Origin: Maniola hyperantus
Taxonomy: Eukaryota; Arthropoda; Insecta; Lepidoptera; Nymphalidae
DNA: 64,000 nt
Direction: 5' to 3'
Assembly (NCBI RefSeq): GCF_902806685.2
Contig: NC_048563.1
Location: forward strand, 620,001 to 684,000
The notes under the pieces are model-generated. The model saw only the letters and a program-made list of their open reading frames with translations. It was not told where the DNA came from and did no database searches. Position 1 is the stretch's first letter; every line of letters begins with the position of its first letter. Of this stretch, positions 1 to 14,200 are shown one piece after another. Position numbers and translations under genes: made by a program.

Positions 1-897
1 AGAGTTTTATGCGGAAGGATCTGGGAGCCCATCGCAATATTAAGCCTAAAAACCTCTACCATTATGTGAATAATAGACGGGCTCAGACTTTTAGCAATGA
101 GTGAAATCACGCAGAATAAAAACTTCAAACCCCTTAAATTGGAAATTTCATTTAGTTAAAATACCTATATTTTTATAACAATATCGCAAAATACAAAAAT
201 ATTAGATTGCCATTATACTAATATAATTTATAAAAATCATAATTTTTGAGTTACATCACTTTCATTCAGTAAGCTTACAATAATGAAATGACATAATACA
301 GTACAGTCTTGCAGTGGGAGTAATTTTTCAGTGATATATAACCAAAAAGTTGTAAATAACTCCATATATTATTATCATAATTAAAATTATCAAACAGTAA
401 TCGTGTATAATAGTAAAGTCCATAGTTCCAAAATAAAAATAACTAAAAAGAATCTGCCCTAGCAGAAATAAACAACCGTTACAATTATTAATAATAAACC
501 TTGATTCATCGTACGCAAAAATCGTAATTTTTGACTTAGGTCACACCTTAAAAGATGAAATAATAATTAAAGCATAATGATTTAAATAGCAACAAATAAA
601 TGAGCCAATATTACTTAAACAATACATTCATGTGAATAATCCATTATTTCAAATCCTCTCATTATATTTACAGAACTTAAATGAAAATTAAAATGTTGCC
701 CAAAAATCACTATTTTTTAGTTAGAACACTTTATTCAATAAAAAAAAATTACCAAATTTTATTTTTTCTAAATAATCATAATTTCTGAGTTAGGTCACTT
801 CAATGAGGCCGGAAGTGCATTTCTATCTTAAATCATAATATAGAGAAAAATACTTTCTAAGTAACGACCTAAAGGCTATTTATCACAGTATAGCAAC
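1..897. other. AT-rich intergenic or intronic DNA, nothing recognised
   Basis: No exon, RNA gene or known repeat can be supported here. Several short stretches share phrases such as ATAATTTTTGAGTTA followed by a CACTT-like word, suggesting old diverged repeats. The zinc-finger gene to the right must continue across or beyond this stretch, because its sixth finger is cut at the exon ending at 2001, but no matching exon is visible here. Confidence 0.4.
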
Positions 898-1351
898 CGT
901 ACAGTTCGGAAACTTTTGTTGGTTTTTGAACCACGCTTGATCCCATAAACTACAATGTCTTTTTCATACGCAATCCCTTGTGGCATATTTGACATAGTTA
1001 ATATTATAGTTATTTACAACTGTAGATAATAATCGAATCAAGATTATAATCTCGCATTTAAATATCGATAAGCATTTCCACAATATTAATAAAACGATTA
1101 TATTATTGATATTTCAAATATTTGTTAAAATATCTAATATCACCTTCTTATGATTTAAAAATATTAGGGAGATGACATGCGATGTTTTATGAAACATTCG
1201 ATTATTGACTCGATGACTTAAATGATTAAAAGTCACTCATTAATAATTTTACTAATACATCCTTTGATACAGTCAAATGTGTCAAAAGGGACACATTTGA
1301 TTGATAATAGTTGAATAGACAATATGTGTTTGTCAGTTTCCGAACTGTACG
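898..1351. mobile_element. Non-autonomous DNA element with terminal inverted repeats
   Basis: The left end CGTACAGTTCGGAAACT is matched in inverse orientation by AGTTTCCGAACTGTACG at the right end, 454 bp away. No transposase is encoded. The interior is AT-rich and holds a small hairpin around 1274-1302 (ATGTGTC / GACACAT). No convincing target duplication was seen, so the superfamily is not assigned. Confidence 0.6.
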
Positions 1352-1394
1352 ATAGCTAGTCTGCGCTGTATAGTATGTAGATTCTAGACTTTGG

Positions 1395-1770
1395 CGTTTG
1401 GAACGCGGCTTGTCGCTTACGCACTACTGCTTGAGGCGCTTATAATTCGCCAGGTGACTACTCAAATGCTGCGCCAATTGATCCGCCCGCGTGAACGACG
1501 CCTGAGAGAGAGACAGCACGATATAGCCTTATCATGTAAGAAAGGGACAAGTATAAAGAGCTGCTTTATTTCGAGGAGCGATATACCACAACAAGTTTTT
1601 TGTGATAATGGACCAACATTCGCAACACCCATAATATGGGTTTAGTAAGGTAATGGTGTTATAGGCGCTTGTAGGTAGCTAGGTGACTGTTCAAATGCTC
1701 CGCCAACTGATCCGCCCGTGTAAACGACGCCTGAGAGAGAGAAAAACAGCACAATATAGCCTTTCATGTT
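1395..1770 (+). repeat. Two diverged direct copies of a repeat of about 110 bp
   Basis: A segment with the words CAGGTGACTACTCAAATGCT and GATCCGCCCG, followed by ACGACGCCTGAGAGAGAGA, occurs near 1450-1535 and again near 1680-1770 with small changes. The first copy carries a short open frame, but it is not conserved in the second copy, so it is not annotated as coding. Confidence 0.5.
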
Positions 1771-2000
1771 AGAAGCATTTCAATAACACGAGATACTTTA
1801 TTTCGATGAGAAAATTATTCATTATTTGCGTATGGAAAAGGAAGTGTCAAAGCAACAAACAAAAATATTTGTATGCCCGAGCTCCATAGAGTGACCATCA
1901 CTCCCTTCTTCCTTCCTCCCTTCCTACTTCCCCGAAGATAACATTTTTAATTTAGTGAAGCGATTGTATACAACTGAATCAGCGTTATAGTCACACTCAC

Positions 2001-2200
2001 CTTACACACGACGCATCTGTAGAGTTGCTTCGCGTGGTTGTGTATATGCCGCGTGAGCGAGTGTGTGTGAGTGAACCGCTTGCCACACTGCGCGCATACG
2101 TGTGGCAAGCGCGACGGCACCGACGACGCGTGTGCGCTTGCCCTGTGCCGGCGCAGTTGCTCGTAGCGGCCGAAGGAACTGCCGCACTCCGAGCAGCGGC
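2001..2200 (-). CDS. Zinc-finger gene exon 17: two fingers and start of a third
   Basis: The exon enters in phase 1 after a GTTGTGGTAG acceptor and ends at AAG before GTGAGTG, in phase 0. It encodes CSECGSSF...HRASAH and CAQCGKRF...HIHNH, both full C2H2 fingers, then CVVCK, the cysteine half of a further finger whose histidines must lie in the next exon beyond the window. Confidence 0.85.
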
Positions 2201-5200
2201 CTACCACAACACATTGTTAGTGACTAGGGACCACAGTTCGTGTCATGAGAATATAACAAGATAAAGCGCGACAAAATATGTCATTATCTAGATTCTAATT
2301 GCAGGCACAATTACATTATTAGTGATTCGCATCTCGAAAGTATAAAATTTAATTCTATCGCGAAAATCAACTCACTTGTCTTGGAAATCTCAAGAATCCA
2401 TTGTGAGTTCATGCATATTATGTTAAGTGTGTTGTTGACGGATACTATGTCAGTAACCTTCACGCAAAAGTCAACAACAATTGTACAAGATCGCAAGTGA
2501 ATCGGATGCATGAAATCACAGGTATCCGAACACACATTAATTTTCGTATGAATCAAGATGTGCTTATTTTATCTTATTAGTGGTAAATTAAAACTACCTG
2601 ACTATTCATAAATACTTGTAAAAAGTTTACATGAATAAAAAAACATTCTATTATATTCTATTCTATCTTATGAATTTTTAGTTCGGCTTACCCGCTCTCT
2701 CATCGGCAGTGTGCGTGCGATCGTGCGCCGCTAATTCGGCGTCGTCTTCGAAGCACTTCCGGCAAACTTCGCACCGAACTGTCATGGCGCCGCGATGCGC
2801 TTCCGCTCTGAAAACAAATAACTTGACATGTATTTTTCCAGTTTACTGAAAAAAAAACCAAGGTCTCATAACAAAAGCAAGGTTTCTTTTGAAATATACT
2901 CATTAGTCATTACTTATTTATTCAAAACTGTGTGATGAATTAGAATTGTTTCATTTTTAAAAGGTCTCTGTGGTCTACTAGATTCTATTAACGGCCTACT
3001 ATAGTCCATTGCGGTTTAACAATGGTCTATCTACCGCAATGCAATCAACGCCTGTCATTTCATAGCATTCTGACATTCGAGTTGGAATTGCTCCCGGCCT
3101 TGAAGGGTCTGTGGCGGTTTCCACAGTACTAGATGGCGCTGTTCAATCGATAACATTTCATGACGTAGTCCCGAACAAATGTACCGCCGACAGTATTCGC
3201 ACTAACGGAGTTTTCTGCAATCTGGACTATATATAGAAGTTTCAAGATACAACCGTCGGCCCAGCTGGCGCTACCGAGCACAACCAACCGCTCGGCGGGA
3301 AATCTCCCTTTGGTACGGTCGAGCCCACAGACACTGCTCCCGTACAGGTCTACTCCTAATACTCATAGGTCTTTTGCGGTTTAGTTTATGGTATACTGCA
3401 ATCTACTATGGTGTACTTACTTGTGCTCATACAGTTTCTCGCGGCGGCTGAATGTCTCGTTGCAACAATCACACTCGTAACGGTCAGACGAACGAGAGCG
3501 GGAATTAGAATTGCCGCCGCCTTTGTTTTGATGAGAACGTCTGTGAATTCTGTAAAAAATGTTTAAAAAACAACTTTAAAGTTAGAAAAGTACGACATCT
3601 GGTGACATTATGGCCCTTCGAGCCGGATATGTTTTGCTACAGGTAACTCCTAGATAGCTAAATATTATTAGGAAATCACGCAATCTGGTAACTATACAAA
3701 AATTATGGTCCTTCGAGCCGGATATATTTTTCTAGAGGAAACTCCTGGATAGTAATTCTGACAGTACTTCCATAATATTAACTCTATCCAGGATAGCCCA
3801 TTTCCATGCCGCCGCCCTTACAAGGTTTAAAACTGCCAACTGCCATATCCCATCCAGGTTAGCTCGCTTCCATGTCAGTTCCATCAGCACTTTTTTTAAC
3901 TCATTATAGGCGCACGCTTGACCACGATCACACCTGATGGGAAGTGATGATGTGGCTTAAGATGGGACGCCTAGAAGGTGCCTATTCACTCTTGTTTTAA
4001 AGATACCCGGATTATAATTGGCAGGGAACACTGATCTCTGAACAGTATCCCAGACCCTAGCCATGCGTATAACCACTTTCCATGCCCCCGCCCTTAAGGT
4101 GACGCAGGACGCTCGACCTAAGTTGGCAGCGCACGTGGGTAACATGTTTGCTTTTCACTTGACATAGTATGAGAAAGTTGAGAGGCACGATGATTTTCAC
4201 CGAAATCAAGCGCACGAAAAGGGTTTAGGAAAAGTATTTTTGAGAAAAAACTGCTGAATTTATGTTTGCAAAATAAAGTTATTTCAACTAATGAATAAAT
4301 AAACTACGTCTAATGATAAATTGTTTTAGAATTTTCATATCCCTAATCTTATTTATTTACGACCAAAGTTGTCATTAATTTAGTGTTAAAATAGGAATCT
4401 TTAGAGCCTCGTAACTTTTAAATCAATATTTTTTTTAATGTTTTATATATCAATAAACCTAGATAATGACAAGATAAATCGATATAATTCTTAGTTTTGT
4501 GCGTACAATATCGAATATTGTTGTAATTTCCCTCCTACGTTTGTATGAAGAAAGCAACGAACTGAGTCCCCTTAAATCATTATTACGAACCATGCCCCCT
4601 CCCTTAAAGGGTTGACTGACTACGTTCTAGTAAAAAAATCACGTACTTGAGAGTGACTCTCGTAGAATACCATTTTCTACAGACATGGCATTGGAAGCTC
4701 TTATCAGCTGACTCGTTCTCCGATTCGCTGATCTCGTCCTGCGCCGGCGCCGGTCCGATCGCGGCCGCGGTCCGTTCCGGATCCGAATCGGAATCTGATT
4801 CCGAATTTGTACCGGATGTTGGACCGTAGGACCATGCTCCGAATGAGGTACTGGAAAAAATTTGTTTTTGATTTTTTTTGAAGCATATTTTGAGTATCAA
4901 GTACTCAAAATGTGCGTCATATAAAGTTTTTAGTTTAAACTAGCTTATGCTTATTAACAAATAGGTTTAAGTTTCGTGTAATTACTAACGCTAATATGAT
5001 CCTTGTTGGTCGAAATAAAAACATTTTATTTTTATTTATTTATTTTATGCTCGCAACTTCGTCCGCGTGGACTACACAAATTTCAAACCTCTATTTCACC
5101 CCTTAAGGGTTGAATTTTCAAAAATTCTTTCTTAGCGGATATAATAGCTATCTGCATGCCAAATTTCAGCCCGATCCGTCCAGTAGTTTGAGCTGTGCGT

Positions 5201-8200
5201 AGATAGATCAGTCAGTCAGACACCCTTTCCTCTTATATATTTAGATTACCTGTCTTCCTCGGGGTTGGTGACGGAAGGTGGGTCCTGATTCTTTTGTTTC
5301 CCTTCATCATCAGACTCGCTGTCAGAACTGTCTGAGGAGCTGGAGCTGTCTGATGACGAGGAAGAGGATGATGATGAGGAACTGCCTGTGGAAAAAAACA
5401 CATAGGTAACTTCATGAAGGGGTATAGAAGGTTACTTCACGAAGGGGTATAACGTATTTATAGGGGTATAGGGGGTATAAGCAGACCAGAATCTCATGAA
5501 ATGAAATTCCAAAGTTAGCAACACTGTACTCTGTGAATATCCTATGTATTAGTGATGTAACGAATGTCATATTTTGGACATTTGCGAATGCGAATGCGAA
5601 TATCTGCTGCCAAAATTCGCGAATGCGAATATTCATTTTTTGTTTAAATATGGCGCCATTTGTCTATGGCTTGGTGACTTTGGCGGCAATCCTGTTAAAA
5701 TAATTTAAAAAAAATATTCAATTAAACTTTTACAATCTTGAGCTGCATCTACCACTGGTTCGGAATGCCTTTCCTACCGAGAAGAACCAGCAAGAAACTC
5801 GGCGGTTGCTTAATACCAAATGATAAAGAGAAGACTGATAATGTGATTACGAGGTTAAGTTACTTTTTATTACATTAAAAAAGACTCCGACGAATTGAGA
5901 ACCTCCTCCTTTTTTTGAAGTCGGTTAAAAAGACAAGAAATTAATGGATTTTGTTTTATTAACCAACTATTACACATCAATATTTTTTTATAATCGCAAA
6001 AAAATTGCAATAATTACGCGGAATGCGAATGCGAATATGCAAAAATATGCGAATATCCGCGAATGCCAATATGCGAATATCCGCAAATGCGAATATGCAA
6101 AAATATGCGAATACCCGCGAATGCGAATATGCAATAATATGCGAATATCCGCGAATGCGAATTTAAATATTTGTTACATCACTACTATGTATTTAGTACT
6201 CTGTGGTGAATATTAATAAATTAACCACGACAAAATCATTTCGCTTCGGGAAAACAGTCATTACAATACGGTATTAGACAACTAGTCAAATCAGTAACTT
6301 TTTATCAAACGTCAAAACGCGCGCTTAGTATGCGACATTCTATGAAATACCGGTGTGTGACGTCACAATCATTTGACGTGCTTTTTTTAGTTTAATCGAT
6401 AATTTAAAATGGTTATTACACTTAAAACCAAACAAAGGACGTGGAATTTACGTATTCTGGAAGACCCTCTATTTAATAATCACTGAGAAATAATTTATTT
6501 TTGATGTAGTCAAAATGAAGTTCAAATATCTTACCCGATCCCGAGCTATTGCTGCCAGAGTCTGAGTTGGAACTATCTTCCAACTTCTCCACGGGAGCAT
6601 CCAGCTCCTTCACTGACGCTCCTCCTGTCAAACATTATAAAACAATAAAGATGGGCGTTATTGGCTATTTACGGCAACGGTTAATCAACAGTTACTTAGT
6701 TTCAATACCGATATTGTTAACCGTTGCCGAATATCGGTATAAGAGTTGTGTTTCAACTAATTTAATATGCGCAACGCGCAGCGGTTTCTGTAGTAGTAAC
6801 TAAGCTAGCTGCCGTATCAATACCGTCTGTATAGCTAGCGCGCGCATATTCACTAAAATAAAACCAATTTTACTTTCATGAATATCGTGAAGTAATCACA
6901 ACCTTAAGTTCATAGCAGTAAAGTTTAATTTGATCATTGACATAGGTCAAACTATAGTGGACGCCTGCACGAATAGTTTGCCACAGTCCAGTTAACCAAA
7001 AACATTTCATGAAGATTGATAAACCAAAGAGGACCTTATCTCTATTACTCTAAGGCTAACTGTATTTAGAATGATAGATCAAAGTGTAATGGTAATCAAA
7101 GTGTAGTGTTTGTATAGTTAAGCCTTAGCGTAATAGAGATAAGGTCGGCTTTGGTTTACCAAGTTCTTAGTTACTAAGCCGGTAGCCAATAACCGCTCTT
7201 TCTCAGCTTTCAGTGAAAGAAAGAAAGAGAAGGCATAATTATTGCGTTTCTAGTTACCAAAAAACCAAACAATGCATTGTCAGTTGCCAGTTGGCAGCGT
7301 TGCGTTGTCAGGTGGTTCGTCATAACCACCGTTGCTAGCTACGACAATAACGCTACGGTACGCTATAGGCACGGCAGCGGTTTTCAGTTAAGTTAAGCTA
7401 TAGCGGACACATGTCTATAAAACAACGTTTCGTAGACAGTGACTTATATATTACTTCGTATCAGTGTTTCCATATGTAAATCGAGAATTACCGTGTTCAA
7501 GGGTTAAAATTACGGTGTTTCTAGATTAAATTACGGTGGATTACCTAAAAGAATACCGTGTAAATTACCGTGTCATTTTTAAAAGAAAAAACGTCACGAA
7601 TTTGCTTTTTAATCAACTATTGTGGCTAATTCCATTGTACACAATCTCTAAACTAAACTAAAATGTCACGCCTAAACCTATTGCTATCCCTTTCATAATG
7701 TTGCTTGCGGAAAAGGATGGCACTAGATTTAGACCTGTTAATTTAGTTTAGTTTAGAGATTGTGTACTAGAGAATCGGCCCCATTATTAATATTCTGAAT
7801 CTGACTCTCCTAGCATAGCAATATCTTTTTCATTATACGGATTTATCGATATTAATATTTTGTTAAATCTCATTAGTTTTACATTTTACTCCTTCCTAAT
7901 TGCTTGAATAAGGACGAAAATAGATTGCTGAGATTTGATGCTTAAACCGAGAGCAAGAGAAATGTTGCTATTACGAAATATGCTTAGGTGACTGAGATTC
8001 GTACTCGTATTACGCAGTATATTATGAATTTTTAACGTGATTTTGTATTACGGTGACACGGTCAAGGAAATGGCCATATTACCTTGACGGTAGATTAGGG
8101 CTGAATTACGGGGCATCTACGAAAATTACCGTGTACATGGAAACACTGCTTCGTATGGGCTGAGCTGCTTTTCACTGCTGAGCTGGGACCCTTTTTTCGG

Positions 8201-11200
8201 GTTGTGCCACACAATATAACAGTTTGTTCCGGCGCTTCTTTTGCTTGTTCTCAGGTGGAAGAAGCGCCGGAACAACCAGCTCTTAGCTTTAAGTTGTGAT
8301 GTGTGGCATAATTTGTATTAATAAACGTCTTTTCTTTCTTTCTTTCTTTCTATGGACAGGGTTATTGACCAAACAATATGGCACCAACTCTTGCTTAGCA
8401 TAAAAGTCTGCCCACGCCCATTCGGTACCCTCATTCCGCAGATTGTCTTGATCACGTGACTTTTGAGTCCACCAATCACAACAAAGCATTCTCCCCTGTC
8501 TCCCGCCGACATTTTACGATTTTGTTTTCATGCACAACCTTGTATATGCCTACTCTTGAGGTTGAATTCTCTGTGTTCCTAAGAAATAATGTATTTTTGA
8601 CATAGCCCTCAGAATCAGAATCAGAATTCTTATCTACGAACATCGATATAAATGACAAGATATGGTGAAGCGAACAAAATTTTTCACGGTTTAGAAACCA
8701 AGTAAATTTTATTTATTTTTTTAAATTCATTATAGGTGTACGCTTGACCACAATCACACCTAATGGGAAGTGATGATGTGGCCTAAGATGGGACGCGTTT
8801 ACCTAGAAGATGCCTATTCACTCTTGTTTTAAAGATACCCGGGTTGTAATTCGTCGCGCCACCTCTTATAGATACTAATGAACGACCCGTTTGAAATCCA
8901 GACGTCACTGAGGTTGCATTGGTGCATAAGCACCAATGAGTCGGTGCCACTATTTTTGTTCAATAACCCTGTCCATACGAAGTAATATTAAGTCAATGAT
9001 TTTATCACTTACCCTCTGAGCTCCTAATGGATAAAACTTCGTCACTTTCGTCTTTGTTCAGTCTCTGCACTTGGTCCATCGGTGGTTTTTTGAATTGCGC
9101 CGCCAACAAATGAGCTCCATAGAGGTCATCCTACGAACAAAATGAAAGATTTTAACTCTAATAAACAAAACATTCGTCGGTTTTACGAATATTTGGCGTG
9201 TTATTTGAATCTTTCATCGGTGGTTTTTTGTAAATGAGCTCCATAGAGGTCATCCTACGAACAAAATGAAAGATTTTAACCCTAATAAACAAAACATTCG
9301 TCGTTTTTACGAATATTTGGCGTGTTATTTGAATTTTCCTCGGTGGTTTTTTGAATTGCGCCGCCAATAAATGGGCTCCATAGAGGTCATCCTACCAACA
9401 AAATGTAAGATTTAACCCTAATAAACAAAACATTCGTCATTTTCACGAATATTTGACGTATCATGGCTTGAAGGACGCCATCTTGTAAGTGTCGTAAGCA
9501 GTATCGAAAAACTTGAAATTACATTTTTATTTTAGCAATTTATTTATTATGACTTTCTGATTTATATTATTTTTAATGAACACTCTATATTTTTCACTTT
9601 TCACGGTATAGGGTACAAGAGTACACCCAAAGTGGACCGTCTCCTTTCATCAAAATCGTTTAACCTGTTGGACCGTGGAAATCTAGCAGACAGAGAGACA
9701 GACACAATTTCGCATAAATTCGCCTTTATAATGGGGAGTGCTCTGAAGAGCTTTTTGACCTCATTCCACCCTCTCTTTTCTACAACCGCACCGCGCGCCA
9801 CCGTAAGGAATTTCTCCCTCACCACCTGGGTGTCCGTCCGATGTGCCAGATCCTTCTTTCCACGCACATGCTAACTGTGGAACCAACTCCCATCAGCGGT
9901 GTTCCCACTAGATTACAACATAGGGTTATTCAAGGGGCGGACCAACAAATTCCTAAAAGGCCGGCAACGCATCGGCGGTTCCTCTGGTGCTGCAAATGTT
10001 CATGGGCGGCGGTAATCACTTAACATCAGGTGACCCGCCTGCTCGTTTGCTCGCTATCTCTATTTAAAAAAATTATAATATGAGTAAGGATATAGATCAC
10101 TAACCTTATCGATATTGGCGTATTTCTCATGTATATGTCTAAGGGCACGCAGGTTTTCGTCCAGACTGAGGGAGTCCGATGCTTGGCTCGGCGATCCTGC
10201 AAATAAGTTAAACATACATAATATCATCAGTTTTTAGGGTTCCGTACCTCAAAGGGAAAAACGGAACCCTTATTGGATCACTTTAGAAACCTACAGGGTA
10301 CTTCCCGTTGACCTAGAATCATGAAATTTGGCAGGTAGGTAGATCTTATAGGTGGCATTAGGGGAAACATCTGAAAACCGTGAATTTAGAGTTAGATCAC
10401 ACAAAAAAAATTAAATTGTGGTCATGAACTAATAATTAGTATTTTCAACTTTCGAAGTGAGTGACTATATCAAGTGGGGTATCATATGAATGGTCTTCAC
10501 CTGTACATTCTAAAACAGATTTTTATTTATTTTTATGCATCATAGTTTTTGAATTATCGTGCAAAATGTCGAAAAAATACGACTGTAGTACGGAACCCTC
10601 ATTGCGCGAGCCCGACTCGCACTTGGCCGGTTTTTTTAAATGGAAGAGTTTATACATCGTATGGTAAGTACAGCTAATTTTCTAGTAGTTTACTAAATCA
10701 CATGTAGATGGCGCTGTCCGTCATTAACTTGCACGTAAAAGTTTTGTATCTTGTACGATGCTGTGGAACTTTTCGCGTTCGTACGACTCGCACTTGACCG
10801 GTTTTATTAAACAACTTAAAAATTGTATTAAACTAATTGCTTTAACGGTGAAGGAAAACATCGTGAGGTAACCTGCATGCCTGAGAGTTCTCCATTATGT
10901 TCTCAATGGTGTGTAAAGTCTGCCAATCCGCATTGGGCCAGCGTGGCAGGCTATGACCTAAACCCCTCGTTCTAAGAGGAGACCCGTGCTCAACAGTGGG
11001 CCTCTTTCTTATGAGGCCCATAGTTAGCGACCATGTCTTGGATCCATATGTCAGAACCAGTGTTGGAAGACCCCCACTAGGTGGACGGACGACATCAGAC
11101 GAGTCGCAGGGAGCCGCTGGATGGCGGCGGCGCAAGACTGTGGCGTGTGGAAGTCCGTACAAGGGACCTATGTCTAGCAGTGGACGTCTATCGGTTGATG

Positions 11201-14200
11201 ATGATGATTCTACTTAGTTTTTTTTTTTTTTTTTTTAGAATATTAGCCATGTTAAATGACTAATATTCCCCTTTCCTCTCCAACTAAGCGTCAAGCTTGT
11301 GCTAGGAGTAGGTACGACAATAGTGCAATGGGCGGGGTTTGAACCGACGACCTTTCGGTTTTCAGTCCACTCCTTTACCGGTTGTGCTATTGAGGCTCAA
11401 GTTTGGTTGGAAACTCACCCAGATCGGGTTCGTCGTCACTGTCCACGGTGATGGGTTCCGCGTTGAGCGGCATCAGGTTGTTGCGCACGCGGATCTCTGA
11501 AACACACCCACTGATCACAACACAACGAGACGTGCCTTGTTTTAACGGTTCCGTACAAAGGCAGATTATACCTAAGGCAAACTAGGCACGTGGGCCCGAG
11601 GTTACGTAGTTAACTAAACTAAAACTACACTGAAGTTTCGATAGCTGCAAAATGTCGCTACTAGATGGCATTAACAGTCGCTTCAGTACTGAGTGAACAT
11701 ACATATCACAAACTTCTATCAGCTATCAGCTTGAAGTGTAGGTTTTTTTTTAAATATATTAGCCATGTTAAATGACTAATATTCCCTTTTCCTCTCCAAC
11801 TAAGCGTCAAGCTTGTGCTAGGAGTAGGTACGACAATAGTGCAACGGGCGGGGTTTGAACCGTCGACCTTTCGGTTTTCAGTCCACTCCTTTACCCGTTG
11901 AGCTATTGAGGCTCTGAAGGATAAGGACTAATACATAGGATATTCACAGAGTACAGTAGCGCTAACTTTGGAATTTCATTTCATGAGATTCTGGTCTGCT
12001 TATACCCCCTATACCCCTATAAACACGTTATACCCCTTCGTGAAGTAACCCCCTATACCCTTATAAACACGTTATACCCCTTCGTGAAGTAACCCCCTAT
12101 ACCCTTATAAACACGTTATACCCCTTCGTGAAGTAACCCCCTATACCCCTATAAACACGTTATACCCCTTCGTGAAGTAACCCCCTATACCCCTTCATGA
12201 AGTTACTTATGTGTTTTTTTCCACAGGCAGTTCCTCATCATCATCCTCATCCTCGTCATCAGACAGCTCCAGCTCCAGGCTCTAAAAGCTGACTGCGGTT
12301 AAAAGTCATACACACACTGTTGTAATTTTATTTTATTATTGTATATACCTACATTTATTCTAACTCTATTCTGTTAAAATAGTTTAATTATAATTTTAAG
12401 TAATCTCTTTTGGCCTTCTGTTATACCTAGATTTAAATTTAAATAATAATTATGTATTTACGCTGTTGATTACTTTCAAATAAACAAAAATAAAAATAAA
12501 AAAATATAAAAAAAAAAAAAAAATTATAAAAATAAAATCTGCTTACTTCCTTGCGGCGGCTGTCGTTGGTCTGCTACAATCTTCCTCGGTCTTCCTCGTT
12601 TGCCCTTTACTCGCTCCGGATTGCCCGCCTATGGATTTACACAAGTTTTATTATTTTTGACACAGCATTTTTAACTTTTTTTTTTTTGTATTCGTTATTG
12701 TCAAGATAAAGTTTGTATGAAATTTTTTTGTAAAATCCACGCGAAAAGACAGTTCGCACGGGTGACGGACAAAGTCGCGGGCGACACCTAGTCTACATTA
12801 GTACCCTTATCATAAATACGAAAGTGTGTTTGTTTGTTGGTTTATTGGTTTGTCCTTCAATCACGTCGCAACGGTGCAACGGATTGACGTGATTTTTTCC
12901 ATGGGTATAGATAAAACGACCTGGAAAGGGACATAGGCTACTTTTTATCCCGGAAAATCAAAGAGTTCCCACGGGATTATTAAAAACCTAATTCCACGCG
13001 GACAAAGTCGCGGACATCAGCTAGTAATTATATAAAAGGAAAAGGTGACTGACTGACTGACTGACCTAACCTAGAGGTGAAGTATGAGATAGAGCTCACC
13101 CACAGGTCGCAGTCGCGTTTCAGTGTTTCATTTCCTCGCAATCGAAGTGAAACAGCTAAAATCGGTGTCATGTCAAAAGGTCACCGACCTTGAACTTGCG
13201 CAGTGGGTGATACAAAGAACAAAGTACGTACGGCATCTTTCTTAGCACTCGGAGTCCTTTTGGTGTATTTGCGTTTGACGCGCGGCGTGGACTCGCCGGC
13301 CGACGACGATGCGGCCGAATCTATCGTAAAATATAACCAATGGTACTGATTCTGAGCACACCTAAATTTTAGAGTATTCGCATCCTCTTCTTACTAATTT
13401 AATATGAAAAGGACAGACAATGGTACTGATTTTGAGCACAACTAAATTTTAGAGTATTCGCATCCTCTTCTTACTAATGTAATATGAAAAGGACAGACAA
13501 TGGTACTGATTTTGAGCACAACTAAATTTCAGAGTATTCGCATCCTCTTCTTACTAATGTTATATGAAAAGGACAGACAATGGTACTGATTTTGAGCACA
13601 ACTAAATTTCAGAGTATTCGCATCCTCTTCTTACTAATGTAATATGAAAAGGACAGACAATGGTACTGATTTTGAGCACAACTAAATTTCAGAGTATTCG
13701 CATCCTCTTCTTACTAATGTAATATGAAAAGGGCAGACAATGGTACTGATTTTGAGCACAACTAAATTTCAGAGTATTCGCATCCTCTTCTTACTAATGT
13801 AATATGAAAAGGACAGACAATGGTACTGATTTTGAGCACAACTAAATTTCAGAGTATTCGCATCCTCTTCTTACTAATGTAATATGAAAAGGACAGACAA
13901 TGGTACTGATTTTGAGCACAACTAAATTTCAGAGTATTCGCATCCTCTTCTTACTAATGTAATATGAAAAGGGCAGACAATGGTACTGATTTTGAGCACA
14001 ACTAAATTTCAGAGTATTCGCATCCTCTTCTTACTAATGTAATATGAAAAGGACAGACAATGGTACTGATTTTGAGCACAACTAAATTTCAGAGTATTCG
14101 CATCCTCTTCTTACTAATGTAATATGAAAAGGACAGACAATGGTACTGATTTTGAGCACAACTAAATTTCAGAGTATTCGCATCCTCTTCTTACTAATGT

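Noticed and set aside
6000..6175. Telomere- or centromere-type satellite (GCGAAT words)
   Set aside because: The repeats lie wholly inside a hAT-type element with target duplications and are irregular in length.
8583..8650. Extra Ser/Asp-rich exon of the zinc-finger gene (DKNSDSDSDSEGY)
   Set aside because: There is an acceptor-like GTTCGTAG, but no GT donor in a phase that fits exon 12. Exons 11 and 12 already join in phase without it.
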